Notes under the pieces: model-generated | The model's database searches: none | What the model was told of the DNA's origin: nothing | Seen by the model: the letters and a program-made list of their open reading frames with translations, nothing else | DNA from: Lagopus muta | Taxonomy: Eukaryota > Chordata > Aves > Galliformes > Phasianidae | Assembly: GCF_023343835.1 (NCBI RefSeq) | Contig: NC_064438.1 | Location: forward strand, 15,543,077 to 15,607,076 | Direction of reading: 5' to 3' | DNA length: 64,000 nucleotides | Part shown: positions 12,501-24,900 of the stretch, piece by piece | Numbering within the stretch: the first letter of the stretch is position 1 | Layout: every line of letters starts with the position of its first letter | Position numbers and translations under genes: made by a program

Positions 12501-15500
12501 ATTCCACTTACCCAGCAGGGCTGGAAACAGTCTCTGAAGTAGCAGCCCCTGTGAGATCTCAGAAGAGAGAAAAGGAGGAGGGGAAAGAAAAAAAATACTA
12601 CATGCTTCACTGGCACCTATCTCACCCTCAGAGTTCCCTGTAGTCAGCTCTACAGGAAAAGGAACTAGAAGTTGATAGCTGCTGCTAGTGCTGGAGCCCA
12701 GAGTCTTTTTTTTTTTTACCAGCTCATGAGAGATGTACATCTCACTCAGACATGGCCATCACAGGTTCCAGGTACCAACACTGCACTGTGAAGCTGAAAT
12801 CCCTTCTTTCTTTGCTGCAGCTCACTCCTGCTCCCTGAAGCACCCCATCCACTACACACTGGCATGGCTGCTTACACACTCCTGTTTTGTTATAAAGCAC
12901 ATGTTTGCTGGGAACACTATTAAAAAGAATCTTTCTGAAGAAATACTGATTATTAGCATGGAGGACAACCTGATGATCCACCTCCTCCAGACAAAATCTT
13001 CTATAGCTGAACTGCAGCTCCACAACTGAGCAGCAACAGACAGATATCCTCAATGCTAAGAAACATCTGCCTCTTCTCATATCTCTTGGGCATCCCTACA
13101 TTGGCCTGTTACAAAATTGCACAAAAAAGAAACTGGGTTTCTTCAGTTGAACAATGCAGAGTTCATGTATGCTGACAAAGTACTGAGTTATATTCAGTAT
13201 TATTCAGAAAGCAAGACCACAGTGCTTGCCCTTTTTATTCCAGTTTAATCCTTAGGCAAACAAGAACTCCAGACATTTTTCAAGCATTTGTAAGGCATAT
13301 CTGAGTTTTAAAAAAAAAAAAAGTTGTTTTACATTAAATAACAACAATGAAAAAGTCAACAGCCCAGACTTCCTCCCAGAAAGATTAAAGTAAACAAATA
13401 ATGGGGGAGGGGGAAACAAATGGGATGTCACATTCTGCAAAGAAAATCTGCTTTATATTTTATGACGTAAAATATTTCTTTAATTCAACCAGATTCTGAA
13501 AGCTTAACCATCTTCCTGTCCACCTAAGGAGGCACAGGGAACAACTGCCAGTGATGCAACTGAGAGGAGAGGGGAGGAACACCCCACTACGCCCCAAGAA
13601 AGGCTGCATTTCCCTTTTCAAGAGTCTGTATCCCAATTGCACAGTAACATGCCCTGCAGTATGTTAGACTCTTCTCAGCACTAGAAAACACCAGAAATAA
13701 CAATCTAAATATACACACTTTGCCAAAGCAAAAAACAGACTCACCTTAGAGTCTCTGTGTTCTACGAAGCTTGCAACAGAGCAAACCTGACACTGCAATA
13801 GAAAGGGTGTGGGTTCTGCAGTTCCTGAACGGTTCGACTTCTCATCTGGCCTCAGTGCTGTTCCATGACCAAAACAACCTGCAGCCTCGAAGAAAGGAAA
13901 GTGGCAGGTGATGTCTGTGACAATGAGGAACATTCTCTTATCTCAAGGGAAAAGAGTTTATTCACTCATGACAGTAAAAAGTAGCCATTGTCACTCGTCA
14001 AAATATCTTCCTTCATTGTCTAAGGCAGGCAGATTGATCACGGTGCGAGTTTGAAATAAGAAAATGCTGGTTCCCCCTTTAGATGCCAGACCACCATTTT
14101 GAACTGATCATTTATACCACAGAAGGGGGGGAAAAAAAGCTGACAAATACATCGCTTGAGAGCTCCACGTAACTGCAGTCTCAGGTCTCTTCTCTATAGC
14201 TAGGATTGTATTCTGAGAAGTGGAGGAAGAGATGGAGCAGGGGTATCATACCACATACATCACCCATTCACAGAACAGGCTGCTGAGTTGTCTGAAGCAG
14301 AGCCACTACACTGAATCTCTCCACAGCAGACAGGGACACTCACAGCAGTGCAATGCAGTCAGCCCACTCTGTGCTGGGAGCTCACTGATTAGGGCTAAGA
14401 ACTCAAAAATGGCTTCTGGCTGGAAAGGTGGGATTAAATTCAGCTAACAGAGCCAGCCATTATCAGCAGAGGGCAACTATCTGCACGTGCCTGTCAGCCT
14501 CACACGACATCACATAAGGCTGTATTTTGGTTAGGTTTTTTTGGTTTCTTTTTGTGGTTTTTTTCTCAAGCTTGGTTTCCTAAAGAAGTATGGGAGAGAA
14601 AAGCATTTCCACTGGCACTTTAGGCAAAAACAGAGTTTAATCTGGCATCCTTCACAAGTGCTCAATTAGTTTCCAATTCAAGAACAGAAAAGAACAAATT
14701 AATCAACAAGCAAAGGCTTAGAACAAGCCTGGTACTGTGCCATTAAATGGAAATGAGAGGAATTGGGCTACTAACAGCCATGCTAAAGGCTTCTCTGTCA
14801 GTGCTTTCCCCAAGGGACACCTTTGGGTCTCATCAAAAGTGCCAAGCTGCAAGAAAGACAGCACATCTGAGTGCTAGTGCCAAGAGAATTCCCAGCAGAG
14901 TCAAAGTCCTCACATGCAGAACGAGCAAGACGGCAGACACACACACACAGAGCAGACTACCAAATGGTCTAGCCTACAGAATTGTTGACCAAAGCACAAA
15001 TTAGTGCTACCACATATTATACAGAAGTGGATGGAAGAAAGCCACTAAAACCCTGTATTCTGAAATCCATCTTTACACAGGAGATTAATCAGAAAGAATA
15101 AACAAGTTAATGTTTTCATTTCTGTGTATGCAATAATCCCCAATGGTTTAGTCATTACAGCAAGAAACCAAGCCTTTAAAGATAGATCAGCCTAAGAAGC
15201 TGAACACTTCAGAGAACAAAATTAACTCTGTGGTTAGCTTCCCTTCCCAATGTATTATATTAGACAATTATCTTCAGAAGTCAAAACCAGGCCAACATTT
15301 TAAAGGGCCACAAGGGGAATAATACAATAATTGCAAAGAAAAGAAAGCAAACAATGGTTAGGTGCTCATACTTGTTTAAGTCACATACACAGTGACATTC
15401 ATAATGAATACTAATTTCCAAGTCTGCTTTATAAGGCATATTCCTAAAAGGAACTTATTTTCTAATTATGAGCTTCAGTGACCATGCACATTAAACAATG

Positions 15501-15839
15501 AAAACAAATGGCAGTAGATGCTAACGTTGTGACAGTCCCATTATCTCCTAGCAATGCAGAACAGAGCTGTTAGCCATTCTCATGGGCAAAATTCACTTGA
15601 AACACCACTTCTGTCCAAGTTCCTACAGCTGCCAGTTTGTTCTCCCTCTATCCATACTAAAAGGAGACAAATAGAAAGAAAACAAATGACATGAAAATTC
15701 TTCTTAATAAGAACACCTACAGATTAGAGACTGTATCCTTACATAATTCTCAGCAGCTTTTTAGATACAAAATTTGACACAATCACCCTGTAAGCAGATT
15801 GGGAAAGGACTGGTTGTTTTTTCCTTCATGTTGCTGAAC

Positions 15840-15856
15840 TTTTTTTTTTTTTTTTT
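15840..15856 (+). repeat. Poly-T tract, 17 bp
   Basis: An uninterrupted T run, followed by AAAA. It is a simple mononucleotide repeat. Confidence 0.9.
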
Positions 15857-16470
15857 AAAAGGGATACCTTGCCTGTCTCCTTAAAATCCAGTGGTAGTGA
15901 AACCTTAATCTCCTCATAATCTTTGAGCACAGAGCATTGCTCTTTTGCCAAAGGGCAGTTAAATCATCCAACAGCCTTTCATTACCTCCACAAGATCCTT
16001 CATGGCCCAACTCAGCAGTACTATATTTTTCAGCTTTATGAAGCATCTTCTTGATGTCATCTCAAGGCCCAACTGAGTGCAACAAGCACAAGTTTGATGC
16101 TCAAGAACCTCACCACATGCAGTTGCGCAGGCAGAGTTTTATTCCTTATTTTGCTAGATGCACTGAGATCAAAAAAGAGGCATGGTGAACTGAGATGATT
16201 ATTTCTGCTATCCCAAAAATCAAAAATGATTGCAAATAGACATTTAAGCCCATAAACGAAACAAAATGCCCTGACACCCCAGCAGGCTGTAGAATCTACT
16301 GCTTTATCAGTGGACAGGTATTTCCCTAAAGCAACTTCCAGCTTAAAGATGTAATCGTAATAACATCAGCACAAGCCTGAAACCAAAAAGAAAAGAGCTA
16401 TAGGACTGCATGAAGGAAATACAGGTTTCATCCAAGACATCACATACAATGGACACATGGACAGTGAAAG

Positions 16471-16520
16471 CTAAGAAGACATTCAAATTTGAGTGGGCTG
16501 AGAAGACATTCAAATTTTCC
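16471..16520 (+). repeat. 27-bp tandem duplication
   Basis: The 17-mer agaagacattcaaattt occurs at 16474-16490 and again at 16501-16517, in a unit of 27 bp beginning CTAAGAAG / CTGAGAAG. It is a simple two-copy direct duplication. Confidence 0.9.
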
Positions 16521-19500
16521 TCACCTGCAAGCAAAAGATCTGCACTGAGAGAACAGCAGCTCTTTGCAAGTTGGGGAGCAAGCCTGCTCAGTTATTTCTC
16601 AATATTCCAAATGGTGTAGACTAAATTCTAGCAAGACTTTCAGTGATTACATGGAACAGACTTGTAAGAGTAACAGCATGTGATGAAAGAATATTTGGAC
16701 ACAAGAGTGAAGGTTTTTTGCCATCTCTGCACTACACATCTCCCCTCAAGGGTAAAGGAAGCGAGCTGGCCCCTTACTGCAGTCTGAATTCCTGAATAGA
16801 GAGACAGATAGGAGTAATACAGGCATATTTAGAAGCAGGATTCCTAAGCTGATTCACACTGAAGCGAGGACAGAGAATGACACGTTCTATACAGCACATT
16901 TCAAAAGTTTTGCACAAGACATCCATTTCACATTTCTTTCAATAAAAATAGATTGCCTTTCTTCAGAAATGCTGCTATTCCTATTGTAGTTTATAAGAAA
17001 TGCAAATTCCCAGTAGAAAAAAAATACATCATTCACTTCCAGTGCATGAATCAGGGAAGACTTGCATAAATTAGCAGACTGACTCACAGGTGAGATCTAC
17101 TAACACCTACCATATAAAAAAAATAAAATAACTATGCGATCCACTTGTTAAGCAGCCACATCAAGTGACTGACATCACACTGCAAGAGAAATATTTTGAC
17201 CTATCATTCACACACCTAACATATAAGGCAGGATTTCTTTTCTATGCTACGAGAGTCGCCAAGCAACAGCCATAGGCTGTAGCCACTTTCACGTGCACCC
17301 AAGAAAGCACTACTTTCATCCCAAATCCCAAACAGGTTTTCCTGACAAAGTAGAGCACAAATTGTTCCCAAGATGATGAACATCCCATGGGTATGAAGAT
17401 GTTAAAAAGAGGAAGACATTCCAGTAGGTTAAAGGTTTTGCCAATTTAGCTTCTAGCACAGTGTTTGCTGGGTGCTTCTTATCAATATATAACCAAAACC
17501 CTGCTTAGCTTCAGGGAGCTTTACTGCATTTCAAATCTGGGATATTTCTTTTTTGCCTCGTTCCCTCCCTTCTCTCAGGATCTTGATCTCACTGTGGTCA
17601 AGGCCTTCTTCCTAAGTCTACAAGAGTGGAAAGCATTCCCTCTCGCTCTGCACACCGCTTGTTCACAGCACTTTCTTTCCCCTTGCTGAGTCCTTCACAC
17701 ACACAGACCAGATGAGCACCACTTAGACAATCAATAGAATTAGTCTCCAAAATGCACTCCTAATGAACTCTTCAGCATCAATGCACACACAAAAACCCAT
17801 CATCTAATTCACACAGCATCCGTTGCAAAAGGCCAGGACTCCACAACTACATGGTTGAAAGACAGAAGGTGCTCTGCTGAAAGCAATATGATGTGATCTG
17901 AAACCAAGTAAATTTTGTCCTAATTCCCATTAGTATCACCTCCCAAAAACAAAAGGCTGGGTATCTCAACTGCTTGCTTGAAAGCATCCCAAAGGAAGTT
18001 ACATCAAGTTGTATGTTTTCATTATTCTCTGGCTCAGCAGCATCTGAGTAATGTAGATTGTTATGACATACAAGCACTTGTTTGTGAAGAACATTAACAG
18101 GACAAAATCAGATCAGAAGCAAGCAGGTGTGCTAATTTCAAGTCAGGCTTAATAAAGATAAATCGTTGGTCCTCAGTCCAGTGTTCTACTCACAGCATTA
18201 GGCAATGCTTTAATGACCACAAAGATGCAGATGCTAATACACAACAGCCTGTCTGCTGACCAGACACATTGCTTGGGTTCTGCACAGAAAACTCTGCAAG
18301 AAGGAACTTTAAGGCAAGTGCTGGCAATCTCTGTACACACTCTGACTAGAAAAAAGAACACACATACACTAATCAAACTATTCAGAGATTAAAGTTACTT
18401 GAAAAAATATTTTTATGCATATATACAGAGCAGTAGGGTACAGTATTAGAATTAAAAGCTTCATCTAGAATAGCTGGAGTTCATGGGGTTTTTTTTCTTT
18501 TTTCCTTGCAGAAATTAATTCTCTCTCCCATCTATACCTACACACACACACCTTTGAGAGGCAGAAGAAAACCTGTAAGAAAAAATAGAGGTCTTAAAGA
18601 CCAGGACTAGCTATTTCCAAATGTGCTGATTTGGTTCAGAAGTCAAGCGGCAGTGAAGCATTTCTACTATTGAGTAAACCAACGTAGATGAAGAAATGTA
18701 TCGTTGTCACCTTTCAAAAGCATCTACGAGTCAAAAGGGCAAGAAAAATCCATTATGAGGACATCCTCAATGTACTTCTTTCTGTTTTTCCCCCTAACTA
18801 ATTAAGTGGCATAAGAAAAAATTAGACTTCAGCTACATTAGCAGCCTTTCTGTATTAGAATTCAATACTGAAGTACTTCATTAAAAAAAAAAAGAAAAAA
18901 ACAAAACTTGCAGCCCAGTAGTTTTAGAAACCTTTCTCATCCAGACTTGCCATCAATCCATGAAGCACCCACAAGTATCAAGAGCAGAACCCTGGCTTCT
19001 GCAAGGAACCTGCTCACTTTTTTGCATTCCATTTATTTGCATACCCAGGTTAAAAAAAAAATATCCAGCTGAATAACCATGACACAACAGATGTTCCCAG
19101 AGAGCATTAGCTATATATATATGTATAAAATACCAAAGATCAAAAATCAGCAGGTCAGCACTGAGTGCCAAACAAGCCTGAGTATACATCAGTAGCTGGG
19201 AGGCTGGACAAAGTGCTTGGGAGACACTGGCTGCTCCCAGCTTTAGGGACACTGGCAACACAGCCAGCCCATATTCTACCATTCAGAGTACGTGTTCCTG
19301 AAGTCAGCAGCATTGTCTCCTCGTGCAGTGCCTCAATGCTACAAGATCTCCCTAATAGGGGAGACTAAATCCTTCCCCTTCCAGCCTGCAGCAGAAACAG
19401 GCTGACACCAAACTGCAAGCTATCAGTAATTGTAAATAAGAGAGAAAATACATAATTGAGGCAAATTAGATTTGGAAGAAAACATTGAAGGGAAAGGAAT

Positions 19501-21466
19501 AAAACAGCACTCTTCATCAGACGAGACATCACTTAGTCATGATCTGGAGTGCTCACACCTGCTCCACTTTGCCACAAACTCCCACAGCTCTGAAACACAC
19601 TGCAGCATCACCCTGACACCTCTCCTTCTGCCAAGCATAAGAAACATAACAGGATCATTTTGCCATTCAAGTTCTCATTTAGTTAATCACTAACACCTTC
19701 AAACCTCTACTGTGTATTTCATGCTGAATATCTGCAGAAAGTGAAGCAGCCCCGTGGGTCTGCCTCCACCAGCCCAGAGCAAACTTCTGAGCTGCTAAAC
19801 ACAAGGGTAATCTTGCCATCAGACTCCAGTGGGCTGCTGGCACAGCTGGCATCCTTACTCATCTGTGTACTTACACAATCACTTGGGCTTAATAACAACC
19901 ATATTCTGGTCACTGCTTCCCACTGTCTTTTCTCTCTCCCTTTGTTCTTTTTCATCATAAATACCTTAACTCAGAAAAATACTTTGTTTGACACATGCTT
20001 CTCTGCCTTGCTAAGTGAGACAGATGCAAGGCAAGGCTCAGAGTCAAGGTGATCAAAGAATGAGAATAGAAAGGACCAAGGAGAAAACTCTCCATGGATT
20101 CTGCAGGTACAGGGTATCTATAATATACATCATAAAAGCCTTTTAAAGTGCTGCTTTTCATACCTCTGGAGACTAGAAGACCTTTGGAAATGTACCTCTG
20201 AACACTGGACTTGAAAATGCCTATTCAGCCCTTTGCTGAATAGGAACATAGATTATGGCAGTATAAGTAATGAATTGTTATTTTCAGTATCTTGAAAATT
20301 AACTTTCTTCATTCCCCTCTCTCTTGTCCCCTCAGTGGAGGCTGCTAACCTGTATTACAACCAAGCAGATCCATCTCACTCAGCTCCTCTGGTAGCACGG
20401 ATTTGGCAGGTGATGTGATGCAAGGAGTGCTGTTACTGTTTCCAAAAACATTTTTCATGATGTGGTATTTTCAACTACCTAACCAAACAAGTTTATATCT
20501 TCCAGCTGCTAAACTAGTCCTTTATTTGAAACCCATTGGTAACGAGAGCATCTAGCAGCACTCTTCCTTCCTGATTACAGCTGCAGACAGCCACATAGGT
20601 TGGTGCCAGTAAAATGTAAGCTTCTGTCTCCAAAGAAATGAAATAACCTTTACAGTCTGAAAATGGAGGAGGAATAAATGGAAACCAACATCAGGTCTTG
20701 CAACTCAAATTAGTGCTTGTATGTGACTGAGTATTGAAAGTTTCCAAGGCGAGACAGGGAACAGATTTTTTTAAATGTCCTTTTGTAAATGCAGTGCAGT
20801 AGTTACAGTAGTAATTTCAACCCTCACTGTTTCAGAACTCCTGGGCTCTCTGTCTCATTAAGCCAGGCATTCTCACTCTATAGCACAGAGGTGACAGCAC
20901 TGTCACAATTCCCAGCTTCTAGTCTCCCTCTGCAATCTAAGAATCTCTGTCTTAGAATAATCTGGATTAAGTACAAAAGAATTCCTCCCACATACCCAGA
21001 GCCAGGTATTTCATCCAAGCTAGTCACTATGGCTCCGTATCAACCTGTAACTGAGGTTGTAATGAACATTTGGCATTGGCAGCAATGAACATGACACCTG
21101 TCCACACACCACAGCAAAGTGCTGAATTTCTCAACCAAGTTCCAATCTTCATTACTGCAAGCCTAGATCTGTATTCAGTTCTACACACCCATCACCAAGA
21201 AGCTGAGGGGAATTATTTTCCCTCTACACAGAAATAATTCTCAGCTCCCACAGAACTGTACGCATACAGTAGAGTAAGTCATTACTCTTAGTTGATTTGT
21301 AGTATTTTTCCCCATCCACTGCAGTAGTTGAGTGCTGCCTACCACCAAACAAACTCAGGAGAAAAAAAAAAACATTATTCAGTCTTGAATATAATGCATT
21401 CACCTTCACTCTTCTTACTACAATTAGTGCCAGAAGCCAGTTAATCTCAGGTCCTGACATGCTTCA

Positions 21467-21518
21467 GGTAATACCTTGAGTACCATGGTAATACCAAGGT
21501 AATACCGTGAGTAATACC
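21467..21518 (+). repeat. Four clustered GGTAATACC units
   Basis: GGTAATACC occurs exactly at 21467-21475, 21487-21495 and 21498-21506, and as AGTAATACC near 21510-21518. Each unit is itself an inverted repeat (GGTA-A-TACC). Spacings are 20, 11 and 12 bp, so this is an irregular short tandem cluster. Confidence 0.85.
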
Positions 21519-21868
21519 TTGACCACCACCAAAACAAAATAATTCTACAACAGACAAGGCAGGCTCAGATCCCCGGTCTAGATCAGCAAAATCCCATCTC
21601 ACCTATTTAAGCACCACAAAGCAAAACACCAGTCCGAATAACCAGGTACCCAAGGCAAAGCACAGTCAGGAGGAAAGAGCTCCTGCTATGAATGAGCTGT
21701 TTTGCCAGCTATTCCACAAGTCTTCCATCAGAAAAGTCGACAAGTAGGAAAGCTACAACATGGATAGCATCACCTGCAAACCACTAAGATGTCAGCTACC
21801 CTAACTGACTGTAAGACAAAGGGGTAGGAAAGAAGGGGAGAACTACCATTTAGCAGTAGACAAACATT

Positions 21869-21927
21869 CATGTTTTTTTTTTGTTTGTTTGTTTTTGTGA
21901 GGGTTGTTTTTGGTTTTTTTTTTCCCC
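21869..21927 (+). repeat. T/G-rich low-complexity tract
   Basis: Long T runs are interrupted by G and GTTT units (TTTGTTTGTTTG and GGTTTTT), ending in CCCCC. Similar tracts occur near 14530-14580 and 47888-47935. Confidence 0.75.
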
Positions 21928-24900
21928 CAGCATAAATCTATAATTGAATCAATTCACTTTTTTCCCCCCTATGTGCAACACAGAAAACTACTGATTAACC
22001 ATCCAGAGCGCTGGCTATTACAGCAGTATTCTTTCCTTCTCTTTCAAAAGATATTAGCAGCAGTTCAGCTACTTAAGTATATGAATTCAGACAGGCATGT
22101 TTAATGAAAGCTTTACCTTCTATCATGGCATTTTTAAAGCAGAGAATAGGCTGCCTTTTGCCCTTACAGCATCACAACGAAAAAGTAACTCTTCCCTTGG
22201 AATTGAAGAAAATACTGTGGCTAGCAAAGCCGTGTTGACAGACAGATTAATTATCTACCTGAACTTAAACTCAAGAGTAAGCTTGTCACCGCTAAAGGAA
22301 AAACAGCCAATCAGTTATGGAAAGGTAGCAAGACTACTGTGCCAACACTCTCCTCCCCAGACCTTCTGCACAGCTTAGTGCTACGACAAAAGTATTGGTG
22401 CTCAGAAACAGAGAACTGAAGGAAGGCTGGGGAGTGCTTCCCTTTGAATAGGGAAAGGCATAACTATCCAAAACCCTGTGCTACCTTACCACGCACAGGG
22501 CAACTCCACTCCATTCTCAGGAGTGGGGAAGTCACGTTTTAAGAGGTCAACCAAGAAGGAAACAAAAGGTCCTTCAAAGCAAATACTAAATTGCAGCCAC
22601 AAATTGCAGCCTCAAACAAACATAACCAGAGCAACAGCTTTCCAGGGATGAGATCCTGCCTGGAGCTTTGCATAGCCCAGAGACACCCAGTGGTTGAATT
22701 GTACATCACAAGCCCATATAATTGATGGGAAGGTTAGGGAGAGCATCCTCGTTTCATTTATTTACAACAATCCCAGACTGACATGATGCCTACTCACCTC
22801 CTGCTCTCAGACAAGGGGTAGGAATGGAGAAGTAGGTCTGCTGAGAGACCCAGCTCTGAATCAGATACAAGTGGCATGAAAGTTCAGAAGAGAGAAGTCT
22901 GAAGGAGCACACCAAGCTTGATCTTGTACCCACAGACATCACCAACATCCTCTGGCTCTTCCTGCACTCTGTCTGTTCATGGAGTGCCTGAAGGCAAGGC
23001 TCTGCCTTATTTGATGTCTCTGGCTGAGTTTGGGTAACCATTACCTACAGCGTGAGACAAGAGCAATTGCTGTGCTACGCGGAAGGTCAAGCAGCAACCC
23101 AACGCCCCTCATTGAATTAACCATTGCCAGCAACAGCACCTAGGCTTCCTGGCTTGAAGACATCACAATCTACAAAAGTTATCCAAGATGCATCCACAAA
23201 ACCAAAATAAGGCATCACCCTTCACATTACTGTCAGTACAGGACAGACTTTATACCAGAAAAATATACAGAGCAGGAAAACAGATCCAAGTGGAAATAAG
23301 CCTTTAGCAGCCCCACAAAGTTGCAAGCAGAATTTCTTCTAACTCAAGTAGCAACAAAGCTGCAAAAGACGACGCACACAATGAGTCTCCCATGCTTTGC
23401 TTGCACTCTCCAACACTTGCCTTAACTCCACCTGACTCAGCTTTAGGCACTCATGTAAAATACCCAATATAACACTCAGCTGATCATAACACTCAGCTTC
23501 CTCTGTGGTCAGTAGAGAGAGAGGGACACCTATACCCACCAACATGCAAGTCACCATCCAGACAAACATCTCTCTAGCTCTTATTTTAGGCCTTTCAATT
23601 AAGTGGCATGAATTCAAGCCAATGTATATTAGGAACAGCTGGATTAGACATGGCCAACTAAGCAGGATCAACATTATGCTCACTTACTTGGCTTGCGCTG
23701 CTGTTAAATCTGAATAGCAATGCTCAATCCAGATGAAAATAAAATGGTGAAAGCACAATAATCTCCAGAGGGACACAGAAACGCATATTTTAAGCTTCTT
23801 TGTGGCTCCTCCTGGAAAACAGCAGGACAAACTTGGTGCGTGTGGCATGGATTGTAAACAAAGATAAACGCAGCCAAGTTCCAGCAAAGAAAATTTTGCT
23901 TAATCTCAGATTGAGCTGCCATTTTAAGGAGACACTGCTCTCTTGAAATAGCAGCTATATTGTAGTTGGGACAAAGATCAGGAAACCAACACAAAAACAA
24001 TAGGTCGAGTTCACCAACAGTTGACCTTATTGTGATCATTCTCCTGTGAGAAACTTAAGAATAGGTCCACTCCCTGCCAAAAAGCTTAGAAATGCAGCAA
24101 TACCAATAACAGAAACACTACACCAACTTTCTCGTGTTCATCCAACTATCTAGTCAGAGGAAACAGAGGTACTGAACAGGAGACAGGTTAGCCAAGTGGA
24201 TGCAATGCAGCAAAAGAACTAAAGGGCCTGGGCTCAAGCCACAGCTCTTTTCACAGACTTGCTAGGTAACTCACTTTCTGCTTTGCTTCTCAAATCCCAT
24301 AAAATAAGCCCTCTTTTAAAGACAAAGTTTGCTCTAAAATACAGGGGGAGCTTTCTCATAACCAGTGGGTGTCCAAAATTACAAGCAGATCATGGCACTC
24401 CGACGACAAAGAAAACAGTGTAACAGCATGAGGTAACTTCACATCCCAGCCTCCTTACCCTAACACACACACTGAACTCATACAGGAAGTGAATGTAAAC
24501 CTACAACCAAAGCAGCTGTGTAAACCTCAGGGAAAAAAGAAAAACAGCAAACAGGCAAGGCTAACCACTGACAGAACTCCACCATGCAATGAGAGAGCTT
24601 GGAATGTCTGAGGCCATCTCTCAAGCAGAAGGTGGCATCCAGGATCCTACCTATCCAACTTAATTCCTACTCTGCATCCATTCCTGTGCTCTTCTATCAG
24701 AATTAGAAAAAAATAAAGCCAAAAAGAAATTGGTATGCATCAGAGCTAGGTCAGCTGCAGCCCCTCCTCCCAGCTGCTTAATGCCCCTCAATGCTCAGCT
24801 TCTTTGCATTTGCCCCTCTCCTTCATCCTTGCCTTCTCCATGTCACATCTACACATGACTCAAGTTGAGACACCTGCTCTGAACCATTGTGCACAGAGGC

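Noticed and set aside
23339..23683. Hydrophobic - strand open frame, considered as a tetraspanin-like exon (TSPAN4)
   Set aside because: No tetraspanin motif (CCG, PDSCC, TM polar residues) and no phase-compatible splice sites giving a TSPAN4 match.
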